DNA from: Mycobacterium sp. IS-1264
Lineage (GTDB): Bacteria > Actinomycetota > Actinomycetes > Mycobacteriales > Mycobacteriaceae
Assembly: GCF_001954195.1 (NCBI RefSeq)
Contig: NZ_MBES01000070.1
Span: forward strand, 1 to 64,000
Direction: 5' to 3'
DNA length: 64,000 nucleotides
Below are positions 33,629-40,731 of the stretch, piece after piece. Position 1 is the stretch's first letter. Each line of letters starts with the position of its first letter. The notes beneath the pieces were generated by a model. That model had not been told where the DNA came from and did not search any database. It saw only the letters and a program-made list of their open reading frames with translations. Position numbers and translations under genes: made by a program.

Positions 33629-34183
33629 TCACACCCGTTCGGCCAGCTCCAACCGGGTGTCGCCATAAACGCGCGACGGCCACGACGACCAGCCGGCCGG
33701 CCAGTTCAGCGTTGGGGCGCCCGCGGGACGCTCGACCACCGCGACGGTTCCGTCGCGCACCCAGCCGTGCGCGGTCAGCGCGGCCAGGGCCGCCTCGATT
33801 TCGGCGGCGTCGATGTCGTAGGGCGGGTCCGCGAGCACCAGGTCCACCGGAGACGGCCCGCCGGCCGCCAATACCGTCGCCACCGGGCCGCGGCGCAGCG
33901 TCGCCCCGGTAAGGCCCAGCGCGTCGATGTTGCGCGCGATGACGGCGGCGCTACGTTGGTCGGACTCCACGAAAAGCGCGGACACCGCACCGCGGGACAG
34001 AGCCTCGAGCCCCAGTGCCCCCGAACCGGCGTAGAGGTCCAGGACCGCCAGTCCGCTCAGATCGCGCCGGGCGGTGACGATGTTGAACAGCGACTCCCGG
34101 ACCCGATCGGTGGTCGGCCGGGTTCCCTTCGGCGGGACCGCAATACGCCGCCCACCGGCGATGCCGCCGATGATCCGTGTCAC
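33629..34183 (-). CDS. rsmD: 16S rRNA (guanine966-N2)-methyltransferase RsmD
   Basis: A 184-residue SAM methyltransferase. It opens MTRIIGGIAGGRRI, then has the RsmD RPTTDRVRESLFNIV region, the SAM-binding motif VLDLYAGSGALGLEALSRGA and the catalytic ADPPYD. It would modify G966 of 16S rRNA during 30S assembly. Its start lies ten bases from the VKOR stop, suggesting one transcript with its neighbours. Confidence 0.93.
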   Translation of the reverse strand: MTRIIGGIAGGRRIAVPPKGTRPTTDRVRESLFNIVTARRDLSGLAVLDLYAGSGALGLEALSRGAVSALFVESDQRSAAVIARNIDALGLTGATLRRGPVATVLAAGGPSPVDLVLADPPYDIDAAEIEAALAALTAHGWVRDGTVAVVERPAGAPTLNWPAGWSSWPSRVYGDTRLELAERV

Positions 34184-34193
34184 GCGCCGCGGC

Positions 34194-34829
34194 TCACAAA
34201 AGCGTGGACCAATAGTCCCAGAACCGCGCCAAGATCAGCAGGAACACGGCGGTGAACCAGAGCGCGGCGATCGACCATCGCCACTCGAACAGCACCCGCA
34301 ACAACGCGCGGTCCGTGTTCGCCAGCACGGGACGCAGCACGACGGAGAAGACCACCACGAGCAGCGAGACGGTGACCACCCAGACCACCATGCAGTACGG
34401 GCACAACGCCCCGATTCGGTACAAGCTCTGGAAGATCAGCCAGTGCACGAACACCACACCGGCCAGGGTTCCCACCCCCAGCCCGACCCAATACCATTGG
34501 GGCAGAGGTATTTTCGCCACAGCGAGCACACCGGTGACCACTACGACGGTGAATCCCACTATGCCCAGCAGCGGGTTGGGGAAGCCCAGCAGGGATGCCT
34601 GCGGTGTGACCATCACCGAGCCGCACGAGACGATCGGGTTGAAGTTGCACGACGGCACGTAGGACGGGTTGAGCAGGATTTTGACCTTCTCGACCGTCAG
34701 CGTCAGCGACGCGAACAAGCCGATCGCGCCGGCGATCAGCACCCACCATGCGCTGAGCGCGGGTACGGGCGCTACGGGCGGCGATTCCGGCGTCAGGTCG
34801 TCCGGTGGCGCGGCGGCTTCTGCTGACAC
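34194..34829 (-). CDS. Vitamin K epoxide reductase family protein (VKOR)
   Basis: A 211-residue membrane protein with about five transmembrane segments that reoxidises a DsbA-type partner and passes electrons to quinone. The paired redox sites are visible: the loop cysteines in SCNFNPIVSCGSV and the active-site CPYC in GALCPYCMVVW. The N-terminus is Pro/Ala rich and cytoplasmic. It lies 11 bases after the DsbA-like gene, which encodes its probable partner. Matches Rv2968c. Confidence 0.92.
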   Translation of the reverse strand: MSAEAAAPPDDLTPESPPVAPVPALSAWWVLIAGAIGLFASLTLTVEKVKILLNPSYVPSCNFNPIVSCGSVMVTPQASLLGFPNPLLGIVGFTVVVVTGVLAVAKIPLPQWYWVGLGVGTLAGVVFVHWLIFQSLYRIGALCPYCMVVWVVTVSLLVVVFSVVLRPVLANTDRALLRVLFEWRWSIAALWFTAVFLLILARFWDYWSTLL

Positions 34830-34840
34830 CGCAACCGTCG

Positions 34841-35605
34841 CTACGCCGCGGGGGCGACGGCGTTGTCGAGCCCCGGCACGTCGCCCACGATGGACTTGAT
34901 CTTGGCGACGAGTGCATCAGGCGTCGATGGTTCGTAGTTCTCGCCGTTGATCTTGATTGTCGGGGTCGCGGTGATGTTTGCGGCCGCCGCTTCCCCGGTG
35001 ACCTTGGAGAGGTACTTACCGCTGTTGATGCAGTCCGGGACCTTGCCGACGACGCCGGCTTCGCGGGCGAGTTCGATCAGTTTCGCGTTGTCGGGAAAGC
35101 TGCTGCCGCGTTCGTCGGGTTGGACTCGGGTGGTGTACAGCGCGGTATGGAAACGGCGAAACGCGTCCATGGACTCATCGGCGACGCACAACGCCGCCGC
35201 GCCCGCCCGCGACGAATAGTTCTGGTTCCTCGAGTTGTCGAGGATGGCAACCATCGAGTAATCGGCCGCGATCGCGCCGGTGTCGATGAGCCTGGAGACC
35301 GTTGGCCCATAGGTGCGTTCGAAGTTGCCGCACGCCGGGCACAGGAAGTCCTCGTAGAAGGTGACCACGGCCTTGGGGTTGGACGTCCCCGGCTGGGTCA
35401 CCAGCTTGCTCGACGTCACCCGCACCGTGTCGCCCTCGCCGCTGGCCGCGGCCTTCTTGTCGTGGTGGGTCATCACGATGTAGGAGACGATCGCGACCAG
35501 CAGGATGACGACGAAGGCGGTGCCGCCGATCTGGAAGAGTCTGCCGGATTTGCCGGTGCCGGACTTCAGGTCGTATCGAGGGGGACGGTTGGGTTTGTCG
35601 GCCAC
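34841..35605 (-). CDS. Membrane-anchored DsbA-like thiol oxidoreductase
   Basis: A 254-residue thioredoxin-fold protein (Rv2969c-like). A cytoplasmic basic N-terminus and one membrane anchor (GTAFVVILLVAIVSYIVM) precede an extracytoplasmic DsbA domain with active site CPAC in EDFLCPACGNFERTYG and a cis-Pro region TPTIKING. A second Cys pair (ALCVADE, PDCINSG) is as in actinobacterial DsbA. It should introduce disulfides into exported proteins and be recycled by the adjacent VKOR. Confidence 0.92.
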   Translation of the reverse strand: MADKPNRPPRYDLKSGTGKSGRLFQIGGTAFVVILLVAIVSYIVMTHHDKKAAASGEGDTVRVTSSKLVTQPGTSNPKAVVTFYEDFLCPACGNFERTYGPTVSRLIDTGAIAADYSMVAILDNSRNQNYSSRAGAAALCVADESMDAFRRFHTALYTTRVQPDERGSSFPDNAKLIELAREAGVVGKVPDCINSGKYLSKVTGEAAAANITATPTIKINGENYEPSTPDALVAKIKSIVGDVPGLDNAVAPAA

Positions 35606-35679
35606 TGGTTCGGTGATCCTTCGGTGCGGGCTTGTGCGTGGGTCGGGCGGCGCGCCTCTACATTACCGGCGGGCGACGG

Positions 35680-36798
35680 TCAGGCCCGGCTCAGATGAGC
35701 GCGCAGGGCCGAGATCAGTTCGCTGGTGGCCGCGGCACTGCCGCCGCCGAGCGGGAACAGGCTGGCGAAGCCGTGGGTCAGCGAACCCATGGGCCGCAGG
35801 TCCACCGGCGTGCCGGCGGCCCGCAGCGCGGTCGCGTAGCTCTCGCCCTCGTCGCGCAGCGGGTCGAAACCCGCGACCGCGATCAGGGCCGGCGCCAGCC
35901 CCGACAGCGACTCGGCCAGTAGTGGGGAAAGCCGCGGATCGGTCCGGTCGAGCGCCGAACGCCGCAGGTATTGCGAGTCGAACCAGTCCATGTCCCGTTT
36001 GGTCAGCAGGAAGCCGCGGGCGAACAGGCTCATCGACCGGGTCTGCGCGGTGAAATCGGTCCGGGGGTAGAGCAGCCACTGCAGCACCGGCGCGGGTTCC
36101 CCCGCATCGCGCGCCAGCTGGCACACGACGGCGGCGAGGTTGCCGCCGGCGCTGTCGCCGCCCACCGCGACACGCCCGGGAATCGCACCGAGTTCGCCGG
36201 CGTGCTCGTATGCCCAGGTGAAGGCGGCGTAGGCGTCCTCCACCGCGGCCGGCGCCACATGCTCGGGGGCCAGCCGGTAGTCCACCGACAGCACGTGGAT
36301 GCCGGCATCGCGGCTGGTCAACCGGCACAGCGCGTCATGGGTGTCCAAGTCACCGATCGTCCAGCCACCGCCGTGATAGAAGACCAGCAACGGCGCCGCC
36401 GCACCGTTGGGCGGGCGGTAGTGCCGCGCCGCGATCTCGCCGGCCGGCCCGGGCAGCGTGATGTCGTCCACCTCGACATGAATCTGCGGACCGGAAAATC
36501 TGAGCAGGCCCTCGCGCATCTGGGCGCGGGAGGCCGCCGCGTCGTCGTCGATGACCAGGCCGTCGATGCCGACGAGGCGCTGGCCCGTCAGCATCAGCTG
36601 CAGCGTGGGATCGAGCGTGTTGCCGTCGATCATGATCGCGCGCCCGCGGACCAGCGCCCGCTGGGCGGCCGTCGGGATCCATGGAATGACCTTGACACCG
36701 GCCGTGGTGGCCAGGCCCTGCAGGCGGCTGGTCCATCCGATCGGCGCCTGTCTCGCTCCGAGGTCCAGGTCCCACGCGCCTGGCAGACTCTGTGTCAT
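35680..36798 (-). CDS. lipN: LipN-type HSL-family esterase
   Basis: A 372-residue hormone-sensitive-lipase family esterase. It has the oxyanion motif FYHGGGWTIGD, nucleophile VGGDSAGGNLA, acid in AGFDPLRDEG and His in LTHGFASLF. It should hydrolyse short-chain acyl esters. The ATG at 36798 is preferred because AGGGAG precedes it by six bases; the frame could extend 28 codons. This start codon overlaps the ATG of the divergent aldo/keto reductase within CATG. Position matches Rv2970c (lipN). Confidence 0.9.
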   Translation of the reverse strand: MTQSLPGAWDLDLGARQAPIGWTSRLQGLATTAGVKVIPWIPTAAQRALVRGRAIMIDGNTLDPTLQLMLTGQRLVGIDGLVIDDDAAASRAQMREGLLRFSGPQIHVEVDDITLPGPAGEIAARHYRPPNGAAAPLLVFYHGGGWTIGDLDTHDALCRLTSRDAGIHVLSVDYRLAPEHVAPAAVEDAYAAFTWAYEHAGELGAIPGRVAVGGDSAGGNLAAVVCQLARDAGEPAPVLQWLLYPRTDFTAQTRSMSLFARGFLLTKRDMDWFDSQYLRRSALDRTDPRLSPLLAESLSGLAPALIAVAGFDPLRDEGESYATALRAAGTPVDLRPMGSLTHGFASLFPLGGGSAAATSELISALRAHLSRA

Positions 36799-37630
36799 GG
36801 CAGCTCCCTTGGTGACGCTGAATGACGGAAATTCGATCCCCGCCGTCGGGCTCGGAGTCTTCCAGATCCCGCCGGCAGACACCGAACAGGCGGTGGCTGC
36901 CGCCCTGCGCGCCGGTTACCGACATATCGACACCGCCGCGGCCTACCGCAACGAGCGGGAGACCGGACGCGCGGTTGCCGCCTCCGACGTGCCGCGCGAC
37001 CAACTGTACGTGGTAACCAAATTGGCGAACCCGGACCAGGGCTACGACAACACGCTGCGGGCATTCGACGCCAGCATGGACCGGCTCGGTCTGGATTATC
37101 TCGACCTCTATCTGATCCATTGGCCGCAGCCGGCGCTGAACAAGTTCGTCGACACCTTCAAGGCTTTCGCCCACCTGCACGACCAGGGCCGTATCCGGTC
37201 CATCGGAGTCAGCAATTTCGAACCCGAGCACCTCTCGGTTCTCATCGATGCCATTGGCATCGTTCCGGCGGTCAATCAGATCGAACTGCACCCACGATTC
37301 ACCCAAAAAGAATTGCGCGAGGTGCATGCCCAACGCGGCATCGCAACCGAGGCGTGGGCGCCCCTGGGCCAGGGATCGCTCCTGACGCATCCGATGATCA
37401 CCGCCGTCGCGGCGGAGTGTGGGCGCACAGCTGCCCAGGTGTTGATTCGCTGGCATATCCAGCTGGGTAATATCGTGATCCCCAAGTCGGTCAACCCCGC
37501 ACGGATTGCGAGCAACCTCGACGTGTTCGATTTCGAACTGAGCGAAAACGAAATGGCGACGATCTCCTCGCTCGACGACGGAACCCGGCTTGGTCCGAAT
37601 CCACGAACCTTCAATTTCGCAGGTAGGTGA
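36797..37630 (+). CDS. Aldo/keto reductase, first of a tandem pair
   Basis: A 277-residue NADPH-dependent aldo/keto reductase. Catalytic Asp, Tyr, Lys and His sit in HIDTAAAYRNE, TKLANPDQGY and YLIHWPQP; the signature IGVSNFEPEHL and the C-terminal cofactor motif IPKSVNPARIASNLDVFDF are present. ATG at 36797 has no Shine-Dalgarno and overlaps the lipN start; GTG at 36812 is an alternative. It is followed without a gap by a paralogue. M. tuberculosis carries only the second copy here. Confidence 0.9.
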   Translation: MAAPLVTLNDGNSIPAVGLGVFQIPPADTEQAVAAALRAGYRHIDTAAAYRNERETGRAVAASDVPRDQLYVVTKLANPDQGYDNTLRAFDASMDRLGLDYLDLYLIHWPQPALNKFVDTFKAFAHLHDQGRIRSIGVSNFEPEHLSVLIDAIGIVPAVNQIELHPRFTQKELREVHAQRGIATEAWAPLGQGSLLTHPMITAVAAECGRTAAQVLIRWHIQLGNIVIPKSVNPARIASNLDVFDFELSENEMATISSLDDGTRLGPNPRTFNFAGR

Positions 37631-38494
37631 ATGACGTTGACTGGCGAGTCGGGCTCGGCCGGATCCTCAGCCATACCCTCGATAGCTCTCAATGACGAAA
37701 ACACCATGCCGGTGCTCGGCCTGGGTGTCGCCGATCTCTCCGACGACGAGGCCGAACGCGCGGTGTCGGCGGCGCTGGAACTCGGCTGCCGGCTCATCGA
37801 CACGGCCTCGGTCTACGGGAACGAAGCCGGGGTCGGGCGCGCGATCGCGGCCTCCGGGATTCCCCGCGCGGAACTGTTCGTCACCACGAAGCTGGCCTGC
37901 GCCGACCAGGGGTTCATGAAGGCCCAGGAGGCCTGCAACGCCAGCCTGGAGCGCCTCGGCCTGGACTACGTCGATCTCTACCTGATCCACTGGCCCGTCC
38001 CGTCGGCGGGCAACTATGTGAACTCCTTCGGCGGCATGATCCAGTCGCGCGGAGAAGGCCACGCCCGCTCGATCGGTGTCTCCAACTTCACCGAGGAGTA
38101 CCTGACGACGGTCATCGACCTCGCCTTCTTCACCCCGGTGGTCAACCAGATCGAGCTACACCCGCTGTTCAACCAGGACGAGCTGCGCAAGGCCAACACG
38201 CAGCACAACGTCGTCACGCAGTCCTACACGCCGCTGGCTCTGGGCAAGCTGAACGACAACCCGACGGTGGCCTCGGTCGCCGGCCAGTACGGGAAGACCG
38301 CCGCGCAGGTGCTGTTGCGGTGGAACCTGCAACTGGGCAACGCCGTCGTCTTCCGGTCGGCCGACGCCGAGCACATCGCAGGCAACCTCGACGTGTTCGA
38401 TTTCGAGTTGGCCGCCGAGCACATGGATGCGATCAGCGGGCTCAATGACGGCACCCGGCTGCGCCCGGACCCGGAGACCTACGAGGGCCCGTAG
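37631..38494 (+). CDS. Aldo/keto reductase, second copy (Rv2971-like)
   Basis: A 287-residue paralogue of the preceding protein, with LIDTASVYGNE, TTKLACADQG, YLIHWPVP and IGVSNFTEEYL. The cofactor-binding tail reads VVFRSADAEHIAGNLDVF, with an arginine-serine pair in place of KS as in the M. tuberculosis orthologue Rv2971. The start ATG lies directly after the first copy's stop, so the two form an operon. It would reduce aldehydes such as methylglyoxal. Confidence 0.92.
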   Translation: MTLTGESGSAGSSAIPSIALNDENTMPVLGLGVADLSDDEAERAVSAALELGCRLIDTASVYGNEAGVGRAIAASGIPRAELFVTTKLACADQGFMKAQEACNASLERLGLDYVDLYLIHWPVPSAGNYVNSFGGMIQSRGEGHARSIGVSNFTEEYLTTVIDLAFFTPVVNQIELHPLFNQDELRKANTQHNVVTQSYTPLALGKLNDNPTVASVAGQYGKTAAQVLLRWNLQLGNAVVFRSADAEHIAGNLDVFDFELAAEHMDAISGLNDGTRLRPDPETYEGP

Positions 38495-38500
38495 CTTTTT

Positions 38501-38566
38501 GTCGCCGACTGTGAATCTGACGACGGCCGGTCGGCGCGTCGCGTAGCGAGATTCACGCTCGGCGAC
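38501..38566. repeat. Long imperfect inverted repeat between convergent genes
   Basis: Arms of 18 bp, 38501-38518 (GTCGCCGACTGTGAATCT) and 38549-38566, are complementary except at two positions. A run of five T precedes the left arm. It lies between the convergent aldo/keto reductase and nitrile hydratase genes and overlaps the nitrile hydratase stop. It could act as a bidirectional terminator or be a mycobacterial intergenic repeat. Confidence 0.65.
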
Positions 38567-39179
38567 GCGTCGGCTGGTCGGGCGGGTCGGTGATGAGGGC
38601 GACGCCGGTCATTGCCTCACGGGTGACGATGGCGACGAGGTCGTCGACGCTCCAGCCCGCGGTGTGGGCGGGCCGACGGGGCAAGACCAGATAGCGGGTC
38701 TCCGCGGTGGAGTCCCAGACGCGGATTTCGATCGACTGGTCCAGGTGCACTCCGAACTCGGCGAGCACCGTGCGAGGCTCGATCACCACGCGGGCCCGGT
38801 ACTCGGGAGATTTGTACCAGGTCGGTGGAAGGCCCAGGAGCGTCCACGGGTAACACGAGCACAGCGTGCAGACGATCACGTTGTGGACACCATCCGTGTT
38901 TTCCACGACGACGAGTTCGGTTGGGGCGGTTAGGCCGAGTTCTTCCAGGGCGGCGTTGCCGTCCGCCAGGAGGCGCTCCTTGTACTCGGGGTCGCTCCAG
39001 GCGCGGGCTACGACTCGCGCACCGTTGAGCGGACCGATGTCGTGTTCGAGCATCGCGGCGACCGCGTCGATGGCCGCGGGTGTGATCAGTCCCTTTTCCA
39101 GCAGGAGTGATTCGATCGCGCGGGTTCGCAGGGCGGGATCGGATTGATCCGAATATTGTTGGCTGTCTTGATGATTCAT
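38553..39179 (-). CDS. Nitrile hydratase alpha subunit, cobalt type
   Basis: A 208-residue alpha subunit. The metal-claw motif VCTLCSC occupies residues 103-109, with Cys104, Cys107 and Cys109 as ligands. Thr after the first Cys (CTLC) marks the cobalt class; iron enzymes have Ser. YPWTLLGLPPTWYKSPEYR follows as in the family. It hydrates nitriles to amides with the beta subunit; thiocyanate hydrolase gamma is the alternative reading. The ATG overlaps the beta stop by four bases. From memory no such gene exists here in M. tuberculosis, so it is probably acquired. Confidence 0.9.
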   Translation of the reverse strand: MNHQDSQQYSDQSDPALRTRAIESLLLEKGLITPAAIDAVAAMLEHDIGPLNGARVVARAWSDPEYKERLLADGNAALEELGLTAPTELVVVENTDGVHNVIVCTLCSCYPWTLLGLPPTWYKSPEYRARVVIEPRTVLAEFGVHLDQSIEIRVWDSTAETRYLVLPRRPAHTAGWSVDDLVAIVTREAMTGVALITDPPDQPTRRRA

Positions 39180-39856
39180 GCTGAGTCCAAATAGCTTTCC
39201 CACAGTCCGAGCTGGATTTTCAGATTGGGCTCTGCGGTGTCTCCCCACAGCTCGCGACTGTCGAAGCTCACCGTGTAGACGCGTTGCGGGTTCTCGCCCA
39301 TGCCATGTGCGTCGGTGTCGGGAAACACCGCGGCGGGATGGACGTGGGCGACGACGCCGCGACGACCGCGCACATAACGGGGCAGCCTGGTGTGACCGCG
39401 GGGATGAATATTGCGTGCGATGACCTCGTCGCCCACTGCGAACCGGCCCGGATGATCGGCCTCGCGGCGGTTACTCGGTTCACCGCCTCGTGTCGGCGGT
39501 CCCGGTGTGCCGGGCGGGTGAACGTCGCCGCTGTCGCCTCGCGGGTCTCCACCGCCGGTGAGCCGCTCGACGCGATCGCGGATCTCGGCCGGGCCCAAGA
39601 GACCGCGGTCCACCAGCGCCCCTTCCAGCCCGTCAAGGTGGCGACCGAAGTAACCGTCCTGCAAGTAGCGAAGCGGCGGCAGGCTCTCGATGGCATAGCG
39701 CAACACGCCGCCACCGCCGAGGTGGCCCGCGACGAGCAGCGCCATCGTCATGGCCTCCACGCGCCCCTCCCACGGGGCGTGAAATACCGGCTCGTCCAGT
39801 GGGCGCGGAATGGGCCCGAAGGATTGCATTCCGCCTTGGTCGTGTTCTCCGTTCAC
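39176..39856 (-). CDS. Nitrile hydratase beta subunit
   Basis: A 226-residue beta subunit. The N-terminus NGEHDQGGMQSFGPI and the C-terminal SH3-like domain (FAVGDEVIARN to LWESYL) are diagnostic. Between them is an unusually long Pro/Gly/Arg-rich linker (GGDPRGDSGDVHPPGTPGPP...). A full-length beta chain argues for nitrile hydratase over thiocyanate hydrolase, where this chain is split. GTG at 39856 was chosen because AAGGGA precedes it; an ATG at 39943 would start inside an operator palindrome. Beta precedes alpha, the order of cobalt enzymes. No maturation protein gene is adjacent. Confidence 0.87.
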   Translation of the reverse strand: MNGEHDQGGMQSFGPIPRPLDEPVFHAPWEGRVEAMTMALLVAGHLGGGGVLRYAIESLPPLRYLQDGYFGRHLDGLEGALVDRGLLGPAEIRDRVERLTGGGDPRGDSGDVHPPGTPGPPTRGGEPSNRREADHPGRFAVGDEVIARNIHPRGHTRLPRYVRGRRGVVAHVHPAAVFPDTDAHGMGENPQRVYTVSFDSRELWGDTAEPNLKIQLGLWESYLDSA

Positions 39857-39902
39857 GGACCGATCCCTTTCGTGTCGGCTCGTGAACGCCTGCCGTTCAG
39901 TA

Positions 39903-39918
39903 CTTTTGGCGCCAAAAG
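39903..39918. promoter_or_regulatory. 16-bp perfect palindrome in nitrile hydratase leader
   Basis: CTTTTGGCGCCAAAAG is self-complementary throughout. It lies 47 bases upstream of the beta-subunit GTG, between that gene and the larger operator-like palindromes. It could be a third protein site or an RNA hairpin. Confidence 0.55.
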
Positions 39919-39920
39919 CC

Positions 39921-39946
39921 GATATGTCTACATCTGTAGACATATC
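39921..39946. promoter_or_regulatory. 26-bp perfect operator palindrome upstream of nitrile hydratase
   Basis: Arms GATATGTCTACA and TGTAGACATATC are exact inverted complements separated by TC. The inner 18 bp recurs in a second palindrome 46 bases away. The TACA-N2-TGTA core resembles BlaI/MecI/CopY-family operators; GntR- or TetR-type binding is also possible. No regulator gene is adjacent. Confidence 0.7.
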
Positions 39947-39970
39947 GACGTTAACACGGTGACATCGCGT

Positions 39971-39988
39971 TGTCTACAGTCGTAGACA
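39971..39988. promoter_or_regulatory. Second operator palindrome upstream of nitrile hydratase
   Basis: TGTCTACAGTCGTAGACA has 7-bp perfect arms (TGTCTAC and GTAGACA) around AGTC, matching the core of the palindrome at 39925-39942. The centres are 46 bp apart, which would allow cooperative or looped repressor binding. It lies 32 bases from the stop of the HNH-like gene. Confidence 0.65.
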
Positions 39989-40020
39989 CGCTCGGAGGAA
40001 ATAGTGGGGAACGTGCGGGT

Positions 40021-40731
40021 TCAGCCTGCCGGGCAGGTGGCCGCGGCCCGGCGTAGCACGTCGGTCGAAGGCTGATCGACGGGCAACTGGTAACCGCGCA
40101 GCACGGCGATGAACTGCATGGCGTACTGGCACGCGAAGGCGGCGTTCGGGGGCATCCACTGGGCCGGCGGCGAATCGCCCTTGTCCTGGTTGGCCTGCCC
40201 CTCGACGGCCAGCAGGTTGGCCGGATCGTTGGCGAAGCGCCGGCGTTCGGGCTCGGGCCACGCGTAGGCCCCCATGTCCCAGGCGTAGGCGAGCGGGACG
40301 ATGTGGTCGATCTGCACCGATTCGCCGACCTTGGCGCCGCGCTGGAACGCGACGGTGGTGTTGGTGTACGGGTCGTGCAGGGTCCCGCTGGCCACCGCGT
40401 TCGGGCAGCGCTTGACCGACACGTACGTCTTGTCGACGAGATCGCGGTCGAGGATGTCGTCGCGGGTGTCACATCCGTTGTGGCCCAACGGGGCATCGTT
40501 GTCGTCGTCCCACGCGTCTCCGTACGCGGCCCTGCGGTAGTCGTAGCGGTGGATCCGCTGCGGCAGCACGGTGATGCCCGCCAGCACGTCGGCGCCGGGC
40601 TGCACCGTCGGGACGTCCGCGCGGGCGGCGACTTCGGCGCGCTTGGCCGCCGACGAGCCCAGCGTCTGGTAGGCGACCAGCACCGCGAGCACCGCCGCGA
40701 GCGACAACCACAGCAGCACTTTGCGATTCAC
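40021..40731 (-). CDS. Exported HNH-like (DUF1524) protein, Rv2972c-like
   Basis: A 236-residue protein with an N-terminal signal or anchor segment (VLLWLSLAAVLAVLVAYQTL) and a GmrSD-C/DUF1524 HNH-type nuclease domain: HNGCDTRDDILDRDL, then IDHIVPLAYAWDMG, FANDPANLLAVEGQANQDKGD and PPAQWMPPN. It may be a secreted or envelope nuclease; activity is not shown. The GTG at 40731 overlaps the recG stop by four bases. Confidence 0.82.
   Translation of the reverse strand: MNRKVLLWLSLAAVLAVLVAYQTLGSSAAKRAEVAARADVPTVQPGADVLAGITVLPQRIHRYDYRRAAYGDAWDDDNDAPLGHNGCDTRDDILDRDLVDKTYVSVKRCPNAVASGTLHDPYTNTTVAFQRGAKVGESVQIDHIVPLAYAWDMGAYAWPEPERRRFANDPANLLAVEGQANQDKGDSPPAQWMPPNAAFACQYAMQFIAVLRGYQLPVDQPSTDVLRRAAATCPAG

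Noticed and set aside
39857..39943. ATG start at 39943 for the nitrile hydratase beta subunit
   Set aside because: It lies inside the operator-like palindrome and adds residues not found in the family; the GTG at 39856 has a ribosome site and the family N-terminus.
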